Shown here piece by piece: positions 56,404-64,000 of a stretch of DNA of 64,000 nucleotides; the stretch's first letter is position 1; every line of letters begins with the position of its first letter. Below the pieces are notes generated by a model, which saw only the letters and a program-made list of their open reading frames with translations, was not told where the DNA came from and did no database searches. The translations under genes were made by a program, and so were the position numbers. This DNA is from Bryobacteraceae bacterium. Its GTDB lineage: Bacteria; Acidobacteriota; Terriglobia; Bryobacterales; Bryobacteraceae. The stretch spans positions 1-64,000 of the forward strand of contig JAHDVK010000025.1 in the NCBI GenBank assembly GCA_023384675.1, in the 5' to 3' direction.

Positions 56404-58038
56404 GTGTCCACCGCCGTCAAGCGCTCCCCCGCTGAGGACCTGAAGGAAAACAGCCGCCGCCTGCGGGGTCCCATCGCCGAGGATCTGGCGAATGACCTGG
56501 ATCAATTCTCGCGGCCGTCCACGGGTCTGTTGAAATTCCACGGCATCTACCAGCAGGACGACCGCGATCTGCGCAAGACCGCACCGGCGAAGGTCTATAG
56601 CTGCATGGTGCGTGTGGGCGTCCCCGGCGGCGGCGTGACCGCGGAGCAATACCTCGGCCTCGACACCCTGGCCGACCGCACCGGCGACGGTTCGCTGCGC
56701 ATCACCTCGCGGCAGGGCATTCAGTATCACTATGTGGGCAAGACGTCGCTCGCGCAATTGATCCGCGCCATCAACGAAACCGGCCTGAACACCTATGCCG
56801 CCTGTGGCGACGTGGTCCGCAACGTCACTGCCTGCTCGGCGCCGGTGGCGGGCGAGCAGCGCGGCGATCTCGATGCGCTGGTCCGCGAACTCCGCCGCGC
56901 CTTGCAGCCCAAGAGCCGCGCGTATGCCGAAATCTGGCTCGATGGCGAGAAGGCCGCCACGTTGGAAGAGGAAGACGAACCGCTTTACGGCGCCACCTAC
57001 CTGCCGCGCAAGTTCAAGATCGGTTTTGCGTTTCCTGGCGACAACACCTCCGACATCTATTCGAACGATCTTGGTTTCGTGGCGCATTACGAACACGGCG
57101 AACTGGCCGGCTTCACCGTGCTTGCCGGGGGCGGCATGGGCCAGTCCAACGGCATCAAGGGCAGCTATCCGCGCCTGGCCGATCCCGTCGCATTCATTGC
57201 GCCTCAGGAAGTGCTTGCGGTCAGCGAAGCTGTGGTGTCAATCCATCGCGACTTCGGCAACCGCTCCAACCGGAAGCTCGCGCGCCTGAAGTACGTGATT
57301 GACGACCGCGGCCTCGACTGGTTCAAGCAGGAACTCGCGCAGCGTTTGGGCAAGCCCCTCGCGCCGCCGCGCGAACTGGTCTGGACCCGCGCCGACGACT
57401 ACCTCGGCTGGCACGAGCAGGCCGGAGGCGGCTGGTTTTTCGGGCTGCGCGTCGTCAGCGGGCGCATCGCCGGCCCTGTCCGGACGGCCATCCGCGAGGT
57501 GGTCGAAACCACGCGCTGCGCGGTCCGCTTCACCGTGCAACAGAACCTCTATTTCGCCGGTCTCACGGCGGAACAGAAGCCTGTCGTCGAGGAAATCCTG
57601 CGGCGCAATGGCGTCGCGCTGCCTCACGAACTGCCGCCCGTGCTGCGCCATTCGATGGCCTGTCCGGCACTGCCCACCTGCGGGTTGGCGTTGACCGACA
57701 GCGAACGCATCCTGCCCGATGTGGCCGCGCAGGTCCAGAACGAACTGAACGCCCTCGGACTCGACCAGCGCATCGTCCACCTGCGCACCACCGGCTGCCC
57801 GAACGGCTGCGCCCGCCCGTACACAGCTGAAATCGGGATCGTCGGCGAGAGCGTGCACTTGTACACGATCTATCTGGGGGGCTCCCCGGTGGGCAACCGC
57901 CTGGCCACTGCTTACCGCCGGTTGATCCCGCTCACCGAGTTGGCCGCCACGCTGCGGCCGCTGTTTGAACAGTGGAAGGCCGGGGCGCTCGAGACCGAAT
58001 GCTTCGGCGACTGGTTCCACCGTGTGGGGCCCGAATGA
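56404..58038 (+). CDS. Sirohaem-[4Fe-4S] sulfite/nitrite reductase
   Basis: 544 residues from GTG at 56404. The cluster ligands are Cys420, Cys426 (CPALPTCGLA) and Cys465, Cys469 (TGCPNGCARPYTAEI), the C-x5-C and C-x3-C motifs of this family. LRITSRQGIQYHYVGKTSL and PLYGATYLPRKFKIGFAFPG are sirohaem-region segments. The enzyme carries out six-electron reduction of sulfite to sulfide or nitrite to ammonia; the sequence alone does not decide. Its stop overlaps the sirohaem methyltransferase start as ATGA, which links the enzyme to synthesis of its own cofactor. No sulfate-activation genes are in the window. Confidence 0.93.
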   Translation: MSTAVKRSPAEDLKENSRRLRGPIAEDLANDLDQFSRPSTGLLKFHGIYQQDDRDLRKTAPAKVYSCMVRVGVPGGGVTAEQYLGLDTLADRTGDGSLRITSRQGIQYHYVGKTSLAQLIRAINETGLNTYAACGDVVRNVTACSAPVAGEQRGDLDALVRELRRALQPKSRAYAEIWLDGEKAATLEEEDEPLYGATYLPRKFKIGFAFPGDNTSDIYSNDLGFVAHYEHGELAGFTVLAGGGMGQSNGIKGSYPRLADPVAFIAPQEVLAVSEAVVSIHRDFGNRSNRKLARLKYVIDDRGLDWFKQELAQRLGKPLAPPRELVWTRADDYLGWHEQAGGGWFFGLRVVSGRIAGPVRTAIREVVETTRCAVRFTVQQNLYFAGLTAEQKPVVEEILRRNGVALPHELPPVLRHSMACPALPTCGLALTDSERILPDVAAQVQNELNALGLDQRIVHLRTTGCPNGCARPYTAEIGIVGESVHLYTIYLGGSPVGNRLATAYRRLIPLTELAATLRPLFEQWKAGALETECFGDWFHRVGPE

Positions 58039-58772
58039 GCCGCATCTACCTGGTGGGAGCCGGACCCGGCCGCGCCGATCTGCTGACCGTGCGCGCCGCG
58101 CGCATTCTTGCGCAGGCCGGCGCGGTGCTTTACGACCGGCTCGTTTCCCCGGAAGTTCTCGGCCTGCTGCCCGAAACGGCGGAACGCCATTACGTGGGCA
58201 AAGCCGAAGGCGAGCAGGACCTGATCCAACCCGCGATCCTCGAACTGCTGGAGGACTGCGCGCGCCGCCACACGACGGTTGTCCGTCTCAAGGGCGGCGA
58301 CCCGATGGTCTTCGGCCGCGGAGCGGAGGAGTGGCTCTGGCTCGCGCAACGCGGCTGGGACGTGGAAGTGGTGCCCGGCATCAGTTCGGCCGTCGCGGTC
58401 CCGGCGATGGCGGGGATACCCGCCACGTACCGCGGCCTGTCGGGCGGTTTCGCCGTGGTCACCGGCCACCGGCAGGCGGGCGGGTGCCAGCAATGGGCCG
58501 CGTGGGCGCAGGCGGATACGCTGATTGTGTTGATGGGCGTCAAACGGCGGGCGGAGATCGCCCAATGCCTGCTGGACCACGGCCGCCCCGCGAGCGAACC
58601 CGCCGCCTTCATCGAAAACGGCACTACGCCGAGGGAGCGCGTCACCGTCACCACGCTCGGCGAGATCGCCGCCGGCTGTGTGGTGGTGGAATCGCCGGCC
58701 GTCCTGGTCATCGGTCAAGTGGTCACTTTGCGCGAGGCTCTGCGGCCATTGCTCAGCCTGGCGATCGCCTGA
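58035..58772 (+). CDS. cobA: Uroporphyrinogen-III C-methyltransferase (SUMT)
   Basis: 245 residues from ATG at 58035. SAM-binding YLVGAGPGRADLLTVRA, ALYDRLVSPEVL region (VLYDRLVS), VVRLKGGDPMVFGRGAEE, VVPGISSAVAVPAMAGIPAT and FIENGTTPRERV are standard SUMT motifs. It adds two methyl groups to uroporphyrinogen III, the first step toward sirohaem and cobalamin. No CysG-type oxidase/chelatase domain is fused, so another gene must finish sirohaem. The coupling to the reductase upstream supports the sirohaem role. Confidence 0.96.
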   Translation: MSRIYLVGAGPGRADLLTVRAARILAQAGAVLYDRLVSPEVLGLLPETAERHYVGKAEGEQDLIQPAILELLEDCARRHTTVVRLKGGDPMVFGRGAEEWLWLAQRGWDVEVVPGISSAVAVPAMAGIPATYRGLSGGFAVVTGHRQAGGCQQWAAWAQADTLIVLMGVKRRAEIAQCLLDHGRPASEPAAFIENGTTPRERVTVTTLGEIAAGCVVVESPAVLVIGQVVTLREALRPLLSLAIA

Positions 58773-58817
58773 ACTCCCCCATAGCTCCGCGTTCGGGTGT
58801 AGAATTCCTCTAACGCC

Positions 58818-60095
58818 ATGACTACCCGACGCCAAATTCTAAAATCCGCCGTCGCGCCGATGATCGTTCCCAGCGTGGTGCTCGGCCAAAGGGCCGGCGC
58901 GGTCGCTCCCAGCGACCGCATCCTGTTTGGGGGTATCGGTCTCGGCTCGCGCGGCACGCACGTCCTTTCCAAAATCCTTCCGCTCAAAGACGCCAAGTTC
59001 ATCGCCATTTGCGATGTCCGCGATGAACGGCGCGAGACCATCAAGTCGATGGCCGACAAGAACTATGGCGACCGCGACTGCCGGATGTACAGCGATCAGT
59101 ACGAACTGCTCGGCCGCTCCGACATCGACGCCGTGCTGATCGCCACCGGCGACCGCTGGCACACTCCGCTTTCCATCATCGCCGCCCAGCACGGCAAGGA
59201 CGTTTACTGCGAGAAGCCCTGCTCGATGTCCATCGAGGAAAGCTGGGCCCTGGCCGACGCCTTCCGCCGGTACAACCGCCTCTATCAGGCCGGCTGCCAG
59301 CGGCGCAGCGGCGCGAACTTCATCCTCTGCAAGGACCTGCTCAATTCCGGCGCGCTCGGCAAGCTGAAAGCGCTCTATGCCAACGTCGGACCGTCGGTCA
59401 ACTGGCCGCCGCTGCCCAGCCGCGACTGGCTCGCCGAAGAGCCGCTGCCGCCCAAACAGGTGCTCGATTGGGACCGCTGGCTCGGCCCCGCCCCCTGGCG
59501 CCCTTATCATTCCTCTTACGTGCGCGGCGGCTGGCGCAACATCTATGACTTCCACGGCGGCGGAATCCTCGAATGGGGCTCGCACACCGTGGACCTGTGC
59601 CACTGGGCCGCGGGTCTCGACGAAACGCAGCCCGTTGAATACGAACCCGTCGGCACGAACGTGGGCCCTTACCACGTCAACTGCCGCTACGAAAACGGCG
59701 TCAAACTCGTCATGCGCGACAACGGCTGGGACGGCGCGCTCGACACCGGCTCGTGCAGCTTCAAAATTGAAGGCGAGGACGGCTGGGTCGAAACCGGCGA
59801 CAAGACTAAGATCGAAGCCTCCGACAACATCAAGCCCCTGCTGCGCCCCACCGAGGAAGCGCGCATGGCCTTGGAGAATCACGTCAAGGAATTCGTCCGC
59901 TGCATCCGCAGCCGCCAGGAACCCAGCGCCAGCGCCGCCGCGGCCGCCAATTCCCACGTCACCTGCCACGCCGCCTTTATCGCTTACCAGCTCGGCAAGA
60001 CCCTCAACTGGGACACCGCCAAGCACGAATTCACCAATAGCGACGTAGCCAACAACATGCGTTCGCGCGCGCTGCGCGAACCCTGGCGGATTTGA
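58818..60095 (+). CDS. Tat-exported Gfo/Idh/MocA-family oxidoreductase
   Basis: 425 residues, third family member in the window. It starts with a Tat-like signal (MTTRRQILKSAVAPMIVPSV), followed by RILFGGIGLGSRGTHVL (nucleotide-binding) and EKPCSMSIEESW with the EKP lysine. GAPWRPYHSSYVRGG-like segment (APWRPYHSSY) and GGILEWGSHTVDLCHWAAG with the His/Asp substrate-site residues are family-typical. It is probably a periplasmic sugar or inositol dehydrogenase. It is followed by a HEAT protein gene and a sugar-epimerase family gene on the same strand, suggesting a carbohydrate-use cluster. Only weakly similar to the copy at 3735-5015. Confidence 0.9.
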   Translation: MTTRRQILKSAVAPMIVPSVVLGQRAGAVAPSDRILFGGIGLGSRGTHVLSKILPLKDAKFIAICDVRDERRETIKSMADKNYGDRDCRMYSDQYELLGRSDIDAVLIATGDRWHTPLSIIAAQHGKDVYCEKPCSMSIEESWALADAFRRYNRLYQAGCQRRSGANFILCKDLLNSGALGKLKALYANVGPSVNWPPLPSRDWLAEEPLPPKQVLDWDRWLGPAPWRPYHSSYVRGGWRNIYDFHGGGILEWGSHTVDLCHWAAGLDETQPVEYEPVGTNVGPYHVNCRYENGVKLVMRDNGWDGALDTGSCSFKIEGEDGWVETGDKTKIEASDNIKPLLRPTEEARMALENHVKEFVRCIRSRQEPSASAAAAANSHVTCHAAFIAYQLGKTLNWDTAKHEFTNSDVANNMRSRALREPWRI

Positions 60096-60110
60096 GCGAA
60101 GGAGACTCCC

Positions 60111-60812
60111 ATGCAACAACCAGCACAGCAGCCGAAACCCGCCGCCGCCAAACCTAAACCCGAGCGGCCCACTCCCCCGCCGGAGTTCCAGGAGAAGGAC
60201 ATCGCCACCATGGGCGCGGCCGGCCTCGCCGCCATCCTGAAGGACCCTGCCGCATCCGAGTTCCGCAAGGCCAAAGCCTGCATGCGCGCCGGCGAACTGG
60301 GCGCGAAAGAGGCCGTGCCCGCCCTCGCCGCGTTGCTCGACGATGAACACCTGAGCGTTTATGCGCGCTACGGGCTGGAACCCATCGCCGACGCCTCGGC
60401 CAGCGAGGCATTGCGCGCCTCGCTCACCAAACTGAAGGGCGACCGTCTGATCGGCGCCGTCAATTCGATCGGCAAACGCCGCGATGCGCAGGCCACGGCC
60501 GCGCTGGTCAAAATGATGAACGGCTCCGACGCCGCCCTGGCCCAGGCCGCCATCGCCGCGCTCGGCAGCATCGGCAACGCCGCGTCCGCCAAGGAACTGC
60601 AAGGCGCGCTTCGCCGGACGACGGGCATGACCCGCATGATCGTCGCCGACTCCTGCCTGGTGTGCGCCGAACGCATGCTGGAAGCGGGCCAGCGCGACCA
60701 GGCCCTGGCGCTCTATGCCGTGCTCACCGCGCCCGACATCCCGCAGGCCGCGCGCCTCGCCGCCATGAGCGGCATTATTCGCGAGGAACGTTCGCCGTCG
60801 CGGCCACGGTAG
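60111..60812 (+). CDS. HEAT-repeat protein
   Basis: 233 residues; GGAG upstream. A Pro/Lys/Ala-rich N-terminus (QPKPAAAKPKPERPTPPPEF) precedes four or five HEAT-like helical repeats, such as AKACMRAGELGAKEAVPALA, LAQAAIAALGSIGNAASAKE and QALALYAVLTAPDIPQAARL. No signal peptide, so cytoplasmic. HEAT proteins are scaffolds or regulators; the role is unknown. It lies 15 bp after the dehydrogenase stop and 28 bp before the epimerase gene, and so probably is cotranscribed. Confidence 0.8.
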   Translation: MQQPAQQPKPAAAKPKPERPTPPPEFQEKDIATMGAAGLAAILKDPAASEFRKAKACMRAGELGAKEAVPALAALLDDEHLSVYARYGLEPIADASASEALRASLTKLKGDRLIGAVNSIGKRRDAQATAALVKMMNGSDAALAQAAIAALGSIGNAASAKELQGALRRTTGMTRMIVADSCLVCAERMLEAGQRDQALALYAVLTAPDIPQAARLAAMSGIIREERSPSRPR

Positions 60813-60840
60813 CCTGCCGCCGGAACCGGGGGGTGCGCCC

Positions 60841-62031
60841 TTGACCCTGGCCGAGCTTCGCGCGCAGTACGAGTTGAACCTGTTCGAGTCCGTCATCCCG
60901 TTCTGGTCGAAACATTCGATCGACCGGGAGCATGGCGGTTACTTTACCTGCCTCGAACGCGATGGGTCCGTGTACGACCCCCGCAAGTACGTCTGGCTCC
61001 AGGGCCGCCAGGTGTGGATGTACAGCCGTCTCTACAACCAGGTGGAGCGCCGCCAGGAATGGGTCGACATCGCCGCCTCGGGCATGGACTTCCTGCTTCG
61101 CCACGCCCGCGACGAGCAGGGCCGCTACTACTTCCGGCTCGCCCGCGACGGCCAGCCGTCCTTCTTTCAGAGGAAGCCCTATGCGGCGGTGTTCGCCGTG
61201 CTTGCCTTGAACGAATACGCGAACACCGGCGCCGGCGGCCACTATCGCGCTCAAGCCGAAGACCTGTTCTGGCGCGTGGTGGAATGGATTCGCAACCCCG
61301 CGCTGCTCGGGCGCGCACCGCTGGCGGGACAGCCCGCCTTTCGCTCGCTGGCCGATTCGCTTGTGGTGGCCAAGATGGCGCTCGAGCTGGCCGCGCCCGG
61401 CGCGGACGGCCGCTATCTCGAGGTGTTGCGCGATGGCCTACGCGAATCGCTCGAGCACCACGACCCGGCGCGCAACATCCTGCGCGAATTCATCGCCCCC
61501 GGCGCCGCAGCGGACCTGCCCGAAGCGCGCCTGTTCAACCCCGGCCACTCCATCGAAGCGGCCTGGCTGCTGTGGCACGCCATGGAGCGGACCGGCGAAT
61601 GGCAGTACCGCCAGAGAATCCTCGACATCCTGGAAGGCAGCCTTGAGTTCGGCTGGGACCGCGAGTACGGCGGGTTGTACTATTTCATGGACGTGGAAGG
61701 CAAGCCGCCTCTGCAACTCGAAGCCTCGATGAAGCTCTGGTGGCCGCACGCCGAAGCGCTCTACGCGGCGGTGCTGGCCTACACGCGCACCGGCGAGGCG
61801 CGCTGGCTCGGCTGGCTCGAGCGGCTCCATGAATACACCTTCCGCCACTTCGTGGATAGCCCCGAGTATGGTGAATGGTTCGCTTATTGCGACCGCCGCG
61901 GCCACCTCACCCACACGCTTAAAGGTAATCACTACAAGGGCTGCTTCCATGTGCCGCGCGTGCTGCTGATGTGCATTCAGGAGATCGGCCGGTGCTCGAG
62001 CACGCCGGGCGATGGACACACGCCGGGCTGA
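60841..62031 (+). CDS. N-acylglucosamine 2-epimerase (AGE) family protein
   Basis: 396 residues from TTG at 60841. The (alpha/alpha)6 barrel pattern of AGE/cellobiose epimerases is present: HGGYFTCLERDGSVYDPRKY, VWLQGRQVWMYSRLYN, LFNPGHSIEAAWLLWHAMER and LWWPHAEALYAAVLAYTRTG, with the conserved catalytic His residues in NPGHS and WPHAE. It interconverts amino sugars or mannose/glucose-type sugars at C2. With the exported dehydrogenase upstream it suggests a carbohydrate pathway. A short GC inverted repeat (62047-62060) follows the gene. Confidence 0.92.
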   Translation: MTLAELRAQYELNLFESVIPFWSKHSIDREHGGYFTCLERDGSVYDPRKYVWLQGRQVWMYSRLYNQVERRQEWVDIAASGMDFLLRHARDEQGRYYFRLARDGQPSFFQRKPYAAVFAVLALNEYANTGAGGHYRAQAEDLFWRVVEWIRNPALLGRAPLAGQPAFRSLADSLVVAKMALELAAPGADGRYLEVLRDGLRESLEHHDPARNILREFIAPGAAADLPEARLFNPGHSIEAAWLLWHAMERTGEWQYRQRILDILEGSLEFGWDREYGGLYYFMDVEGKPPLQLEASMKLWWPHAEALYAAVLAYTRTGEARWLGWLERLHEYTFRHFVDSPEYGEWFAYCDRRGHLTHTLKGNHYKGCFHVPRVLLMCIQEIGRCSSTPGDGHTPG

Positions 62032-62102
62032 TGTGCCCCCTTAAAGCGCCCGCACGGGCGGCGTGACAACTCGCGCCTGCCGTACACTAAAGGTTCTCCC
62101 GC

Positions 62103-62720
62103 ATGTCCTCCACGACAACCGCAACCGCAGTGTGGCGTATCCATCGCCGTTTGTATGACTGGGTCCTGCACTGGGCCGAAAGCCCGCACAGCCTGGCTGC
62201 GCTGTTTCTGCTGGCATTCGCCGAATCGAGCTTCTTCCCCATCCCGCCGGATGTGCTGCTGATCGCGCTGGTGCTTGGCTCCACGCACCGGTGGCTGACG
62301 TTCGCGGCTCTGTGCACGCTGGGCAGCGTGCTGGGCGGCATCGCGGGCTACGCCATCGGCATGTTCCTGATGGATACGGTGGGCGTGAAAGTGATCGATT
62401 TCTACAACGCGCAGCCTTACTACGAGAAGGTGGCCTTGTGGTATCAGCAGTACGATTTCTGGATCGTGTTCGCCGCCGCGTTCACGCCGATTCCCTACAA
62501 GGTCTTCACGATCGCCTCGGGCGCGTTGCACATGAACCTGCTGGGCTTCGCGCTGGCTTCGGCGGTGGGGCGCGGGGCGCGGTTCTTCCTGGTGGCGGGG
62601 CTGTTGCGGCTGGTGGGCGAGCCGATGCGGCGGTTCATCGACAAGTACTTCGACTGGCTGGCGCTGGCCTTCGCGGTGCTGCTGATTGGCGGGTTCGCGG
62701 CAATCAAATATCTCCGCTGA
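62103..62720 (+). CDS. DedA/VTT-family membrane protein
   Basis: 205 residues. About five hydrophobic segments. Family markers: FAESSFFPIPPDVLLIALVL (re-entrant E-x-x-xPxPPE-like), GSVLGGIAGYAIGMFLM, FAAAFTPIPYKVFTIASGAL and GRGARFFLVAGLLRLVG, the last with conserved Gly/Arg. DedA/VTT proteins act as lipid scramblases or flippases in inner-membrane homeostasis. The YqaA-like subgroup is a good match. Its stop overlaps the convergent gene at 62704 by 17 bp. Confidence 0.92.
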   Translation: MSSTTTATAVWRIHRRLYDWVLHWAESPHSLAALFLLAFAESSFFPIPPDVLLIALVLGSTHRWLTFAALCTLGSVLGGIAGYAIGMFLMDTVGVKVIDFYNAQPYYEKVALWYQQYDFWIVFAAAFTPIPYKVFTIASGALHMNLLGFALASAVGRGARFFLVAGLLRLVGEPMRRFIDKYFDWLALAFAVLLIGGFAAIKYLR

Positions 62721-64000
62721 AGTTGTCCGTCACGGTGATGCGCTCGCCGAGGTGGATGTAACGGCGGCCGGGTTCGCGCGAAGGCGCGGAGGCGCCCGAG
62801 GGGCTCCATTCGCCCACCCACACTTCGGCCTCCGGGAAGTAATACGTGATGTGGCGCCAGGTGACCAGAGTCTTGCCGACGACGATGGTGACGGGTGCGC
62901 GGGCCATTTCGGCGCGGATTACGGCGAAGGCTTCGCGCAGGGACTGATCCACGCGCCGCACCACCTGATAGCTCATGGGCCGCGCGGCGCCGCGCAGCGG
63001 ATGAAAGAACAACCCGGCACTGATGGCGCAGGCGACGGCGGTGACGGCGGCGGCGGCGCGGCGCGAAGGGAATGCGCTCGTCAGAAAATGGCCTCCGATC
63101 AGGCAGAGCGCGGGGACGGTGAGCAGCGCATGGTCGGGGTCGTAAACATGGATGGTGCATTGGAACAGGAAGGCCGGCAGGAACCAGAGGGCGAGGAAGC
63201 CGCCATGGCCGCCAAGGGATGCGCGGCGGCGCGCGGCGGCCCAGATCCACGCCAGCACGCCGAGCAAGTTGAAGACGAGCGCGACTTCGGTCATACGCCA
63301 GGTCTGCCGCCAGGTGGCGCCGAACAGCGGCGAGGAGGCGGTGAACTGGTCGGCGCTGTAGTCGCGCAGCAGTTGCAGGTAGGCCGCCGGGCCGCCGGAG
63401 GCTTCAAGGACCCAGGCGGTCCAGACCAGGGAAGGGATCGCCCCGGCCGCGGCCACGCCCAGCCACTGCTTGAGCGAAGCGCCGCGTTTCCAGGCGGCCC
63501 AGGCGAGCAGGGGCGCGAGCAGTACGGGGGCTTCGGCGCGGAAGCCGCCCATGAAGCCGGCGAAGGCGCCCGCGGCGTAGAGCCAGGAGGCCGGGGCCTC
63601 GCGCGTGGAAGCGCGCAGGGCGAGCAGCGCGACGCCGGTGCTTGCCACGGCGAGCCAGGCGCGGGCCTGGTTGGTGAGTCCGGCGAACCAGAGCACGGGA
63701 TGGAACAGCAGCAGCGCGGCGGCGGCGTAGCCTGCGCGTTCATTGAACAGCCGCGCCGCGAGACGCAGCAACAGCCACGCGGCGAGGGCGGATGCGAGGA
63801 CGCCGGTCCAAAGGAACGTGCGTTCGGGCGTGAGGAAGACCGGCCGCAGCAGGCGCGCCAGCAGGACGTAGAACGGCGACCCGGGGGGCTGCGGCTGATG
63901 GCGGGCGGGATTGAAATCGTCGAGCGCCAGCGCGTAGTTGACAGAGTCGAAGTAGAAGAGCGATTCCGGCGCTAGGGGCGCGCGCGTGAACCACACGAGC
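62704..64000 (-). CDS. Multi-pass glycosyltransferase 39-like protein (truncated at window edge)
   Basis: At least 431 residues; the coding frame runs off the right edge, and the ATG-like GTG at 63996 is unlikely to be the true start. About ten hydrophobic helices. The N-terminal loop has Asp residues in FDSVNYALALDDFNP with PPGSPFYVLLAR, which resemble the acidic first extracytoplasmic loop of polyprenyl-phosphate sugar transferases (GT39/ArnT-like). It then has ARLFNERAGYAAAALLLFHP and LTNQARAWLAVASTGVALLA. The C-terminal 100 residues form a soluble domain (VTIVVGKTLVTWRHITYYFP). Probably transfers sugar to lipid or protein in the periplasm; the acceptor is unknown. Confidence 0.75.
   Translation of the reverse strand, partial: LVWFTRAPLAPESLFYFDSVNYALALDDFNPARHQPQPPGSPFYVLLARLLRPVFLTPERTFLWTGVLASALAAWLLLRLAARLFNERAGYAAAALLLFHPVLWFAGLTNQARAWLAVASTGVALLALRASTREAPASWLYAAGAFAGFMGGFRAEAPVLLAPLLAWAAWKRGASLKQWLGVAAAGAIPSLVWTAWVLEASGGPAAYLQLLRDYSADQFTASSPLFGATWRQTWRMTEVALVFNLLGVLAWIWAAARRRASLGGHGGFLALWFLPAFLFQCTIHVYDPDHALLTVPALCLIGGHFLTSAFPSRRAAAAVTAVACAISAGLFFHPLRGAARPMSYQVVRRVDQSLREAFAVIRAEMARAPVTIVVGKTLVTWRHITYYFPEAEVWVGEWSPSGASAPSREPGRRYIHLGERITVTDNFSGDI

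Noticed and set aside
58839-60896. Very long minus-strand open frame across the dehydrogenase and HEAT genes
   Set aside because: It spans two well supported plus-strand genes and has composition typical of a shadow frame.
62047-62060. Short GC inverted repeat after the epimerase gene as terminator
   Set aside because: CGCCCG/CGGGCG with a two-base gap gives a weak hairpin and there is no T run.
1-64000. CRISPR arrays, rRNA, tRNA or other structural RNA genes
   Set aside because: No spaced direct-repeat arrays or conserved RNA signatures were seen; intergenic gaps are mostly under 300 bp.

Overview
The window is GC-rich chromosomal DNA of a diderm bacterium, most likely an acidobacterium of the Solibacter/Bryobacter type (inference from gene content, not from a marker-gene search). 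Supporting signs: LPS core enzymes (a WaaA-LpxK fusion), three secreted Gfo/Idh/MocA dehydrogenases, Tricorn-like and M61 peptidases, a ThuA-domain protein, a short Hfq-like Sm protein with an N-terminal extension, and a lone microcompartment shell gene beside an acylating aldehyde dehydrogenase. No rRNA, tRNA, CRISPR array or insertion sequence was found.

Layout. 1-5,000: Gfo/Idh/MocA genes interrupted by an accessory islet. The islet holds a toxin/antitoxin/SecB-like chaperone (TAC) operon, a decayed restriction-enzyme fragment, and a hicBA pair with a frameshifted hicA lying between two ~364-bp direct repeats that copy the 3' end of a dehydrogenase gene. 5,000-16,000: WaaA-LpxK fusion, a secreted protein, dihaem cytochrome c, Hfq-like protein, GH2 glycosidase, PPK2, membrane pyrophosphatase and a BASS transporter. 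16,000-24,500: parDE with a phased operator, a Tricorn-like protease, M61 peptidase, trmFO-xerC and a cupin. 24,500-37,700: a sigma-54 response regulator with a PDZ-bearing histidine kinase, NTF2-like and ThuA proteins, a TPP enzyme, an acyl-CoA synthetase/GNAT fusion, ferredoxin, and membrane or secreted proteins. 37,800-48,600: miaB, a bifunctional-nuclease-domain protein, a TPR-like protein, two overlapping transporter genes, a small AT-hook protein preceded by twin palindromes, a serine hydrolase/NamZ fusion, a pterin dehydratase and an SDR.

48,600-64,000 is mostly plus strand: a MEMO1-family protein, BMC-H shell protein, CoA-acylating aldehyde dehydrogenase with a long C-terminal extension, a protein of unknown function, recJ, a nitrilase-family enzyme, an FNR-like flavoprotein, sulfite/nitrite reductase with its sirohaem methyltransferase, then a sugar-type cluster (Gfo/Idh/MocA, HEAT protein, AGE epimerase), a DedA protein and a truncated multi-pass mannosyltransferase-like protein.

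The most notable systems are the TAC module (501-2094), the satellite BMC locus (49891-52107), the repeat-flanked hicBA with a broken hicA, the AT-hook gene with twin palindromes (44753-45111), and three enzyme fusions (WaaA-LpxK, serine hydrolase-NamZ, acyl-CoA synthetase-GNAT). Functions are assigned from recognised motifs; no database search was possible.
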